From contig CAMAPT010000011.1 in assembly GCA_945860225.1 (NCBI GenBank), positions 49,423 through 113,422 on the forward strand: 64,000 nt of DNA, given 5' to 3'. This stretch comes from Chitinophaga pinensis (GTDB lineage: Bacteria > Bacteroidota > Bacteroidia > B-17B0 > Aurantibacillaceae). Every line of letters starts with the position of its first letter. Positions within the stretch are counted from its first letter, which is position 1. The position numbers and the translations under genes were made by a program. Of the stretch, positions 56,001 through 62,624 are shown piece after piece. The notes under the pieces are model-generated. The model was given only the letters and a program-made list of their open reading frames with translations. It ran no database searches and was not told the DNA's origin.

Positions 56001-57486
56001 ACCAAAAGATTCAACCAAAGTAAAAACGAATAATATTAAAGATATACCAGAGCTAGTCGTTAAAGGCATTATGATGCTTAAGCAAGTATCTCTGTCTTAT
56101 CAACTATCAGATGGAACCGCCTTACCTGGATTTTTTCCAAGCTCGCAATATCTTGGATTAGCTCCGGGAAACAATATGGCTCCAGGCATTGGTTTTATTA
56201 GTGGCTCTAATGATAGTATTTTAAGGAATTCTATTAATAATGGATGGTTGGTAAAAAATGCTAATCAAAGTTTACCCTATACTACAACTAATACTCAAAA
56301 TATAACCTACAGAGGTAATGTAGAACCTCATGGAAGTTTAAAAATAGAAATAAACGGAACAAAAACTTACGGAAAAAATCAATCCATATTTGTTCGATAC
56401 GATTCCACAAAAATTGAAAATGGTAATAAAGGCTATTTATTCGAAACACCGAACAATACCGGTAATTATAGCATCAGTATTTTCACCTTAGGAAAATCAT
56501 TCAAAGATAAAGGCAATGTAAAGGACGGTTCATCGGTATTATTTGATGAATTTTTAACTGTAAGACAAGACATAGCAAGAGAACTTGCTCTTGCTAATAA
56601 AACCGGAATAGATGATTTGTTGCCAGATGGTAAAGGTCAATCGTATTACGATGGATATAGCAATACCCAACAAGATGTGTTATTAGGGGCCTTTTACCAA
56701 ACGTATACCGGGAAAAAATTAAAAGAAGTTGGTACCGATAAAATGTTTAACCAAATTCCGTTACCAAACTGGACTGCGACTTGGGACGGACTTGGTAAAT
56801 TAAAATTCATGAAAAAATATTTTCAATCAATTACTTTACGCCATTCTTACCGTTCCATATATTCAATTGGTGGATATGCCAATAACCTATTATTTATAGA
56901 TAATAACGGCGATGGGTATGCGGAATCAAGAGTGCCTGTTCAAAATTCAATGATTGGTGGTATTAAACAATCATCCAATTTCAATTCTAAATACACAATA
57001 CAAGGCGCTACCATTACAGAAGGTTTTAGTCCGTTAATCAAATTTGACTTTAAATTTAAACAACCCGGACTATTGGCCAATTTTGAAATTAAGAAAGACA
57101 AAACGGTAAACCTCAACATTACTGGTCCTCAAATTATTGAAACCAAAGGTCAGGAATATGTGGTTGGGTTCGGTTATCGTTTCCCTAATCTCATCATTAA
57201 AGCATTTAAAATAAAAGGTCAACCTTTAAAAAGTGACTTAAATTTCAAACTTGATTTATCGTACAGAAAAAACCTTACCATTATTCGACGCATTGTTGAT
57301 GAAATTAGCACACCAACCGGTGGTCAAAACATCATCACTCTGAAAACGGCACTTGATTACCAATTATCTCAATCAATCACCTTACGATTGTTTTACGATT
57401 GGATAAAAACCACTCCGCAAACATCCAATTCTTTTCCTACTGCCAACACAAATGCTGGCTTTAGTTTAAGATTTAATTTACAATAA
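50092..57486 (+). CDS. sprA: Type IX secretion outer-membrane translocon SprA/Sov
   Basis: The 2464-residue protein has the size and character of SprA (Sov), the giant beta-barrel that exports folded proteins in the type IX secretion system. An N-terminal hydrophobic signal (about 5-25) is followed by the long barrel rich in alternating strands. The SprA-type segments VDDFEGSISLIDLKSPNSW (near residue 865) and SAYTW-like aromatic strands occur, and the protein ends on an aromatic-hydrophobic strand (FSLRFNLQ). It starts at GTG 8 bp after ruvA, and I see no better start. Its presence implies a T9SS. No substrates with the conserved sorting domain are visible in this window. A PorE-like protein follows 1 kb later. 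Confidence 0.95.
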   Translation: MIKGVVNFLVAGSISVGLMSIVIGSKAKNAPPSKLHHFSNSPLPVDSPIITKKDLPFKFNDNNGGQPNFDDKSGLYLNNPSNVKTETKYNTETGNYDITQKIGKLDFRPETYVEFQEFQDQLFKEAVKNHWKTKIKAEDLQNQSKKGLIPKLTVNSEIFDRIFGGNQVDIKPTGTAELIFALNRNKTLNPAIPQRQQKVTNFDFNMRIQLNLIGKIGDKLKITTSYNTEASFDWENQMKLDYTGYEDEIIKKIEAGNVSLPLNSSLIQGSQSLFGVKTQLQFGRLTATALFSQQRGKKQEVSVQGGAQTMYFNVNADNYEVNKHYFIGHFFRDNYDQWMSTLPIVTTPVVITKVEVYITNQTGSTEQVRSIAAFADLGEDSTHVNKALNNHNGTFACQSSASPYVIADSVGSNPHNEANSLYDILTNTSNGLIASRSNTLQAINNILQSPPPTGPNTCNTNGQFMIAARDFEYVSNARKLNPSEFTFNSRLGFISINQTINNDQTVAIAYQYTYNGKTYQVGEFSDQFTSGPLYLKLLKSGSITSPKFSTWDLMMKNVYSLGAYNLNPADFKCDIYYNNIETGVDIPYIPYGSVNGKLLVQVMDLDKLSVNGDPYSDGVFDFVKDYTINSNNGRIYLSSKEPFGENLRKKFASSDFPTANKYIYQELYDSTRTIAQQLPEKNRYKIKGQYKSASGSEISLNALNIPQGAVQVTANGQQLSENVDYTVDYTLGRVKIINESILNSGANIKVSTESNSLFMVQQKSLYGTRLDFKANKDLTFGGTVLHLSEKPVTQKVNIGDEPVSNTIWGADYNYKTNVPFLTRLIDKIPLLNTKEMSSITTRGEFAQLIPGNAKAIGKNGNSYVDDFEGSISLIDLKSPNSWHLASIPQGQPSLFPEAIYNDDIKSGLNRAQFNWYNIDPLFYGQQNTSIKPGNIPETTFSNNFMRQVLETELFPSKTPANGQPVVMSVLDLAFYPEERGPYNYDVNATNISSGILSNGRLKNPETRWGGIMRRLETNDFQAANIEYVQFWMMDPFNSDYNSTTYPDMDANSKPSGELYINLGNVSEDILKDGKMCYENGLPGKPSGANASLPIIETNLGKSPLISPISNSFVNDPEDRPFQDAGYDGLTDTAEARKFSSFISALNNSGASGKAVTDALNDPSSDKYHFFRGSDYDGLSNLEGNTLHRYKKYNNPEGNSPTEAQYPEAGVPSAASNNPNIEDINKDNTLSETENYYQYKIKISPQDLSPNNIGQNYIVNVLDGSATIGNRQKNVKWYQFKVPVTEFEKTVGSIEGFNSIRFMRVFMKGFDKPVVCRIARMELVRSDWRRYTFDLKKPGEYTANDDNSTTFDVSAVSLQENGEKKPVNYVIPPGINQQQNIQTTNLVLLNEQALSLRACNLKDGDSRAIVKNTELDVRSFGKMKLFMHAEKLGFDPLNDGDVTVFVRLGSDYNNNYYEYEIPVKLTQPGYYDPNTDGGKYNVWPTDNEFVIDFEKITSTKMNRNGINTNIDLTAFQKPYTESDGNNKITVVGNPNLASIKSLMIGIRNPKDNGGLPKCVEVWVNELRLTDFVNQGGWATTGSLQAKLADLGQVSLAATYSRPFFGSIEKKISERSRETNFQWDATSTFQLGKFFPVKWKINLPIYYAYGETKITPQYSPYDPDIKIDNDNINPELKKQIKQNSQDVTVRKGYNFSNVKIDGFKREGAKPMPWDISNFSVTYAYNETFRRNVNIDHSINKTIRGALAYNYSTNAKAWAPFSKTSSKILNHKWMALVKDINITPLPNRLGFNTDINRSYSELLNRDMTSFYSGSSDNLTQTQFNKTFNITRSYDLQWNFTKNLKFDFTANNDGRILEPLGKIDTQEKKDSIKQNLLDFGTTTSYRHQGNINYQIPINKIPLLDFVNASARYSASYTWTRRPFAQESIGNTIQNTSTKSVNGTFNMTTLYNKIPYFKSLNTGASKPKANGKPSKPKDSTKVKTNNIKDIPELVVKGIMMLKQVSLSYQLSDGTALPGFFPSSQYLGLAPGNNMAPGIGFISGSNDSILRNSINNGWLVKNANQSLPYTTTNTQNITYRGNVEPHGSLKIEINGTKTYGKNQSIFVRYDSTKIENGNKGYLFETPNNTGNYSISIFTLGKSFKDKGNVKDGSSVLFDEFLTVRQDIARELALANKTGIDDLLPDGKGQSYYDGYSNTQQDVLLGAFYQTYTGKKLKEVGTDKMFNQIPLPNWTATWDGLGKLKFMKKYFQSITLRHSYRSIYSIGGYANNLLFIDNNGDGYAESRVPVQNSMIGGIKQSSNFNSKYTIQGATITEGFSPLIKFDFKFKQPGLLANFEIKKDKTVNLNITGPQIIETKGQEYVVGFGYRFPNLIIKAFKIKGQPLKSDLNFKLDLSYRKNLTIIRRIVDEISTPTGGQNIITLKTALDYQLSQSITLRLFYDWIKTTPQTSNSFPTANTNAGFSLRFNLQ

Positions 57487-57553
57487 TGATTTTACAATGC
57501 TTTTCTATATACTATAAATAATAGACAGAAAGGTACCTCAACTATCCTCAACA

Positions 57554-58087
57554 ATGAATCAAAAATTAAGCATGAGTGATTTGGGTCGATTGACCCCCGA
57601 TGAATTTAAAGCCTCTACCAAAAATAAAATTATTTTGGTTTTAGATAATATTAGAAGCCTTAATAACGTTGGCTCGGCTTTTAGAACGGCTGATGCTTTT
57701 TTATTAGAAGCCATTTATTTATGCGGTGTAACCGGCACGCCTCCCAAGCCCGAAATTGAAAAAACCGCTTTAGGAGCTACTGAAACGGTAAGCTGGAAAT
57801 ATTTTCGTACTACGCAAGAAGCGATCGATGAACTTAAATCAAAAAAATATTTTATTGCAGCAGCGGAACAAGCAAAAGATTCTGTCATGTTAAATAAATT
57901 CTCTAAACCAGAACAAGCACTTGCATTAGTTTTTGGCAACGAGGTGTACGGAGTTGAACAAGAAATTATTAATCAATGCGATGCGTGTATCGAAATTCCA
58001 CAATTTGGTTCGAAGCACTCCTTTAATGTGTCAGTAAGTATGGGTATTGTATTATGGGAAATGCTAAGAAATAGTTCTCGAGACTAA
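57554..58087 (+). CDS. SpoU/TrmH-family RNA 2'-O-methyltransferase
   Basis: The 177-residue enzyme has the knotted SPOUT fold. Motif 1 is LDNIRSLNNVGSAFRTADAF, motif 2 LVFGNEVYGVEQEI and motif 3 CIEIPQFGSKHSFNVSVSMGIVLWEM. It lacks the N-terminal substrate-binding domain of RlmB/TsnR, so it resembles TrmH or TrmL types. The substrate (tRNA or rRNA) cannot be told. It lies 67 bp behind sprA on the same strand and may be transcribed by read-through. A GC-rich hairpin follows. Confidence 0.92.
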   Translation: MNQKLSMSDLGRLTPDEFKASTKNKIILVLDNIRSLNNVGSAFRTADAFLLEAIYLCGVTGTPPKPEIEKTALGATETVSWKYFRTTQEAIDELKSKKYFIAAAEQAKDSVMLNKFSKPEQALALVFGNEVYGVEQEIINQCDACIEIPQFGSKHSFNVSVSMGIVLWEMLRNSSRD

Positions 58088-58174
58088 AATTAACAACTGT
58101 CGCCTTGAGTGATTTTTTGCTTTGGATCTTGCAAAAAAAGGTATCGAAAGGCCGTAAAAAAGTCCTTAACCTTA

Positions 58175-58200
58175 GCCCCTCTCCTTTTCGGATAGGGGGC
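58175..58200. repeat. GC-rich hairpin between convergent genes
   Basis: GCCCCTCTCC (58175-58184) pairs with GGATAGGGGGC (58190-58200) across a TTTTC loop, with one bulge. It is unusually GC-rich for this AT-rich chromosome. It sits between the stops at 58087 and 58248. It lacks a T-tract on either side and might be a dispersed palindromic element or an atypical terminator. Confidence 0.45.
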
Positions 58201-58247
58201 GTGAGCAAGGTCTGTTGTGAAAAAATAAAAATAAAACAGGTTGAAAA

Positions 58248-60398
58248 CTATTTACTCAAAATTTTAAATTCAGTTCTTCTGTTCTCTTGCCTACCTGCTT
58301 CTGTTTCGTTTGTAGCAACCGGAACCGTTTCGCCATAACCTTTAGGCACCAAACGATCGGCCAAAATTTGTTTAGTAATTAAATAACTAACAACTGACTG
58401 CGAACGAGACTGTGATAGCTTTTGATTATATTCATCGCTACCCTTGCTATCTGTATGGCTACCTAATTCGATTTTTAAAGTTGGATTATCGGTCAATAAT
58501 TTAACCAACTGGTTTAACTCATTCATAGATTCTGATCGAAGTGATGCTTTATCAAAATCAAAGAAAATATTTTTCAAAACAATCGATTGACCAACTTCTA
58601 TTTGTTTTAAAGCCACATTTTTCTCTACCTCTTGATATTCGTCTGAAGATTTTAAGTCAAAATTTTCAGAATGGAATAAATACCCATCTTTTTTAACGAA
58701 AATACCGTAATTTTTACCAGAAGGTAACGACACTAAATACTTCCCGGTAGTACTGTTAGATTTAAAGGTAGCAATCACCTCATTGAGAGAATTATCAATC
58801 AATTCTATCGTTGCTTCGAGGGGTTGGTTTGTTTTGGCATCCGTAATGACACCTTTTAAAATAGTCATTTTAGGTCCGTTAGTAACCAATTTTTCAGCTT
58901 TAAATTCTGTAATTGGAGCTGTTACGCTGGCCAATAAATTATCTTCGTTCATAACTAACGGAGGTTTTTCTGGTCCCAGAAAAGTAATTTTATAAATATC
59001 CTTATCTCCAAAGCCACCTTGTTTTGAAGATGCAAAATAACCGTGATTTCCACTGGCACTAATCACAAAAAACACATCATCATCTGGGCCATTAATGGGA
59101 TAACCCAAATTTTCCGGTTCACTCCATCTGCCTTTTTCAAACACCGATTTAAAGATATCATACCCTCCCATTGTATTATGTCCCTTCGAACTAAAATAAA
59201 TAGTTTTGCCGTCAGGATGAATAAATACACCATCTTCACCATATTTAGTGTTTAAAATAGGTCCGGCATTTACAGCTTTTCCCCATTCACCTTTTGGATC
59301 TTTATCTGAGTAGTAAATATCTCTATCTCCTATAGTCCCATCCCTATCACTCACAAAATATAAGCGCTTACCGTCGTAAGATAAACTAACAGATGACTCG
59401 TGTCTTTTTGAATTGACATTTTTATTCAAATGCTCGGGTTTAGTCCAAGTTTCTCCCAATAAGTTACTACTATAAATGTCTCCACCATCTTTTTCTTTAT
59501 ATTTAAAAATAAACATGGTTGACCCATCGCCCGACAATCCGGAAGAGGCATCATGGTCGGCCGTATTAATCACCTCTCCTAAATTTTTGGCTTTTGTCCA
59601 TTTACCATTTACCTTAAAAGTTTGGTATAAATCTTCAAATGGCCATTTATCATTTTCATCTGTTTTTCCGCCGGTTGTATTTTCTCTACGAGCGGTTAAC
59701 AGCATCATTGATTCATCTGCCGATATATAGGCACTATATTCAGGGTAAGGAGAATTGATATTTTCTCCTAGATTGTCTACAAAAATACGTTTCGGAGAAG
59801 CCATTTCTTTTTTACCTACTTTACATTCATTAATTTTTTTGTTAATGTCTTCAATCGCCAACTCGTTGGCTGCAAAATTACTTTTCAAAGAATTGAGATT
59901 AAGTTTATAATATTTAATCGCTTCATCCCAATTAAGCTGAAATTGGTAAGCCCATCCTAAAAAATAATTCACGTCAGTTGGAATTTTCGCTTTTAAAGCA
60001 ATCGCTTTTTCAAAAAACTTAATCGCCGAATCTGATTGTGGATTTAAATTAAAACAGGTTGTTCCTAACATATAATTTAAATAAGCATTATTAGGATTGA
60101 AAGTTTGCGCTTTTAATAATAACGGTAATGCCTGTTTAAAATAAACATTCCCGGCTCTCTGATAATCTTTTCGGCTGGCAGGATAATATATATTCTCCAT
60201 CACATAATTTTCAAGCATCAAATCGTACTCCTTCTTGCCTATTTCAAAAGCATATTTTCCGTCCTTGAAAATTTCCTTTACCTCAGGCCATTGGTCCTTC
60301 TTTCCGGGAAAATTCGACTCTTCAAACTCAATATTTTGAGCAAAACCAATTGTAAAAGAGAAAAAAATAAGAGATACAATTTTATATAATGTATTCAT
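58248..60398 (-). CDS. PorE-like OmpA protein with TPR, beta-propeller and carboxypeptidase-regulatory-like domains
   Basis: The 716-residue protein has a signal peptide (ends IGFAQ, residue 20). In order come TPR repeats (about 65-200), a WD40/PD40-type propeller (about 210-450), a carboxypeptidase-regulatory-like domain (about 510-590) and an OmpA domain (about 600-716). The propeller is marked by SGDGSTMFIFKYKEKDGG, SYDGKRLYFVSDRDG and HPDGKTIYFSSKGHNTMGGY, the OmpA loop by GSHTDSKGSDEYNQKLSQSR. This domain order is that of PorE, the peptidoglycan-linked part of the type IX system, but other Bacteroidota proteins share it. Closeness to sprA fits. Confidence in PorE itself is moderate. Confidence 0.85.
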   Translation of the reverse strand: MNTLYKIVSLIFFSFTIGFAQNIEFEESNFPGKKDQWPEVKEIFKDGKYAFEIGKKEYDLMLENYVMENIYYPASRKDYQRAGNVYFKQALPLLLKAQTFNPNNAYLNYMLGTTCFNLNPQSDSAIKFFEKAIALKAKIPTDVNYFLGWAYQFQLNWDEAIKYYKLNLNSLKSNFAANELAIEDINKKINECKVGKKEMASPKRIFVDNLGENINSPYPEYSAYISADESMMLLTARRENTTGGKTDENDKWPFEDLYQTFKVNGKWTKAKNLGEVINTADHDASSGLSGDGSTMFIFKYKEKDGGDIYSSNLLGETWTKPEHLNKNVNSKRHESSVSLSYDGKRLYFVSDRDGTIGDRDIYYSDKDPKGEWGKAVNAGPILNTKYGEDGVFIHPDGKTIYFSSKGHNTMGGYDIFKSVFEKGRWSEPENLGYPINGPDDDVFFVISASGNHGYFASSKQGGFGDKDIYKITFLGPEKPPLVMNEDNLLASVTAPITEFKAEKLVTNGPKMTILKGVITDAKTNQPLEATIELIDNSLNEVIATFKSNSTTGKYLVSLPSGKNYGIFVKKDGYLFHSENFDLKSSDEYQEVEKNVALKQIEVGQSIVLKNIFFDFDKASLRSESMNELNQLVKLLTDNPTLKIELGSHTDSKGSDEYNQKLSQSRSQSVVSYLITKQILADRLVPKGYGETVPVATNETEAGRQENRRTEFKILSK

Positions 60399-60458
60399 AA
60401 CTAACTTTTATTGTTTTATATAATCAACATGATAAAATAAACCTAAATACTCCAAACA

Positions 60459-61508
60459 CTAATTGCAGTAACTAGAATGGTAGCGTTTGCCTTCAGGAAT
60501 TCCAAGTTCAGATGCTTTTTTCCAATCAACACAAGCTCCTTCTTCATCCCTCAACATTTGTTTGGCAATACCTCTGTTTAAATACGCAGCACCCAAATTT
60601 ACGTCAGCATTTAATGCTTTATTACTCCAATCTAAGGCTGATTTAAAATCTTGTTTTTTAATAAAAACCGAAGCCAAATTATTAAGAGCTAATGGATAAT
60701 TAGATTTTTGTCTCAAGGCTTCCTCAAAATCAAGCATCGCTCCCAAATAATCTCCGGTATTTAATTTAACAGTTCCTCTGTTATTTAATGCAATAAAATA
60801 ATCCGGTTTCAAATCTATCGCTTTCGTATAAGCTTCTACCGCTCCGGCATGATCGCCTTTGTTTCTTTTACATGATCCTAAATTATTGTAAGCGAAAAAA
60901 AGTTTTGGGTCTAGCGCAATCGCTTTTTCATAATCCTGAATAGCTCCCGAATCATCTCCTAAAAGTTTTTTGGCAGATGCTCTATCATTATAGGCATATG
61001 CATAATCAGCTTTTGTTGAAATGGCTTTATTGTAGTGTAAAATAGCCTCTTTATATTCTGCCTCGTCAAACTTTAGTTGCCCCAATAAATAAAATGCTTT
61101 ACTAAAAAGGCTGTCTCTTTGTATAGTTTTATGAATAAAGGTTAAACATGAATCTTTTTTCTTTAATTGATAAAAATTTTCGGCTTTACCAAATAACGCT
61201 TCCATGTTGGTGGGGTTAACTAATAAGGTGTGATTATAATCTTGAATAGACTCCTCAAACTGCCTCAACTCATGTCTGGCAACTGCCCTATTATAAAAAG
61301 CGCGTTCAAAATTTGGTTTAAAACTAATGGCCTTTGAAAACTGACTCACAGCGGTACTGTAATCTTTTTTGGTTATTAATTCGAGTCCGTCATTATAGGC
61401 TAAATCTGCCTCTTGCTCAGGTGTTAAAACTGTTTTAACCTTAACAGTATCTTGAGCTGCGGTGCTTAAACACATAAATCCAAGACATAACAAAAGTAAA
61501 TGCTTCAT
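60459..61508 (-). CDS. Secreted TPR-repeat protein
   Basis: The 349-residue protein has a signal peptide (MCLSTAAQ, about residue 19) and about eight TPR repeats, for example DYAYAYNDRASAKKLLGDD, KLFFAYNNLGSCKRNKGDH and DYFIALNNRGTVKLNTGDY. TPR arrays serve as protein-docking scaffolds; its partner is unknown. It lies 60 bp upstream of the PorE-like gene in the same direction and may be co-transcribed with it. Its start codon lies immediately downstream of the 89-bp leader repeat (unit C). Confidence 0.9.
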   Translation of the reverse strand: MKHLLLLCLGFMCLSTAAQDTVKVKTVLTPEQEADLAYNDGLELITKKDYSTAVSQFSKAISFKPNFERAFYNRAVARHELRQFEESIQDYNHTLLVNPTNMEALFGKAENFYQLKKKDSCLTFIHKTIQRDSLFSKAFYLLGQLKFDEAEYKEAILHYNKAISTKADYAYAYNDRASAKKLLGDDSGAIQDYEKAIALDPKLFFAYNNLGSCKRNKGDHAGAVEAYTKAIDLKPDYFIALNNRGTVKLNTGDYLGAMLDFEEALRQKSNYPLALNNLASVFIKKQDFKSALDWSNKALNADVNLGAAYLNRGIAKQMLRDEEGACVDWKKASELGIPEGKRYHSSYCN

Positions 61509-61597
61509 ATGTAGATTTTTATTGTTTTTTAGTTGTCATATGTTATACGCCATGTATCTTCATTTGTGTTTGTGCGTGCAGCACATGGCTATTTGAT
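61509..61597 (-). repeat. 89-bp leader repeat, unit C, ending at the TPR gene start codon
   Basis: Read on the minus strand this unit begins ATCAAATAG, contains GCCATGT and ACATGGC as inverted arms (positions 9-15 and 43-49), and ends AAAAATCTACAT directly before the ATG at 61508. By hand count 82 of 89 bases equal unit B at 7128-7216. The differences cluster in the hairpin loop (TGCAC instead of ATCGC), while the TGTGC/GCACA stem is kept. Confidence 0.85.
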
Positions 61598-61736
61598 ATA
61601 TAAATTATAATTTTTATATAACTCTATTGTCGTTTCTTACATGCTCACTACATGAGCTTATTTGGAAATAAAAATAAATCTTATCATAAAATGTTAATTT
61701 TTTAAAGATAGAAAAAAAAATGAAAAATAATATTTT

Positions 61737-62453
61737 TCAAAAATTTAGATAATAGTCCTTTGTAAGTTCGATATAATCAGTTGTATATTGATGTCTTTCT
61801 CCTTTTTCGATGGCGATGGTTTGTTCCGAAAATTCAGTAGGTGTAAATTCATATTGCATGAGGCATCTTTTTTCTGACTGATTATTTTCTTTCGATTTCA
61901 CTCTTAATAACTTAGATAAAAACAATCCTTTTTTTTTCGCCAACACTCTGAATTTTTCGGCTTCGAGAGTAGGTAAAATTAAACACAACTTACCTTTTTC
62001 GTCCAATAATTTGACAACGCCGTCAATCAACTCATCAAAAGGTAATACATCTGCGTGCCGAGCATACGAACGTTGCTCATCAGATGATTTTAAAGATTGT
62101 TCGAAATAAGGGGGATTCGTAATAATGAGGTCATATTTTTTCTGAGTATTTTTTGCAAACTGCTGCAAGGATAAATGCATAACCTCTACTCGTCCAGAAA
62201 ATTTACTCTGCGAAACATTTTGCGTTGCTTGTACACATGCCAACTCATCTATATCTATTGCATCAATATGAGCTTTTGTTTTTTGTGCTAACATCATGGC
62301 GATAATACCAGTACCGGTTCCTATATCCAAAATAAAACGACTACCATTAGCTGTTGCCCACGAACCTAGTAAAACAGCATCAGTGCCAACTTTCATAGCA
62401 CATTTATCTTGCTTGATAATAAATTGTTTAAATTCGAATGATGAGCTCGACAT
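61737..62453 (-). CDS. tRNA1(Val) (adenine(37)-N6)-methyltransferase, TrmN6/YfiC-like
   Basis: The 238-residue SAM-dependent methylase has DIGTGTGIIAMMLAQ (SAM loop), AIDIDELACVQATQN and the NPPYFEQS catalytic motif of N6-adenine methylases. KQDKCAMKVGTDAVLLGSW near the start is typical of TrmN6 (YfiC), which methylates A37 of tRNA-Val. Length is normal. It is monocistronic and diverges from dacB, 171 bp away. An enzyme with a different base target is possible. Confidence 0.93.
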   Translation of the reverse strand: MSSSSFEFKQFIIKQDKCAMKVGTDAVLLGSWATANGSRFILDIGTGTGIIAMMLAQKTKAHIDAIDIDELACVQATQNVSQSKFSGRVEVMHLSLQQFAKNTQKKYDLIITNPPYFEQSLKSSDEQRSYARHADVLPFDELIDGVVKLLDEKGKLCLILPTLEAEKFRVLAKKKGLFLSKLLRVKSKENNQSEKRCLMQYEFTPTEFSEQTIAIEKGERHQYTTDYIELTKDYYLNF

Positions 62454-62624
62454 ATACCAGATTTATCGGTTTAGACTGCATAAAGTTAAAAACAAAAATT
62501 TATCAAGGACTTTTTATTTCATGAGAGTGATTATTTTTAAAAGTAATTAATCTCACCGTCATTTATATCCTTATATTCAAAGTACAAATCCTATATCTAT
62601 TATATTATCAACGCATAAATAGCT

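Noticed and set aside
58105..58338. A 77-residue open frame between the methyltransferase and the PorE-like gene.
   Set aside because: It spans the GC-rich hairpin and runs over the 3' end of the opposite gene; no recognisable protein features.
61598..61680. A diverged tandem copy upstream of unit C (AAATAAGC and a GCTCA/TGAGC hairpin on the minus strand).
   Set aside because: The distance to unit C is about 69 bp, not 89, and most bases differ. I could not align it well enough to call it.
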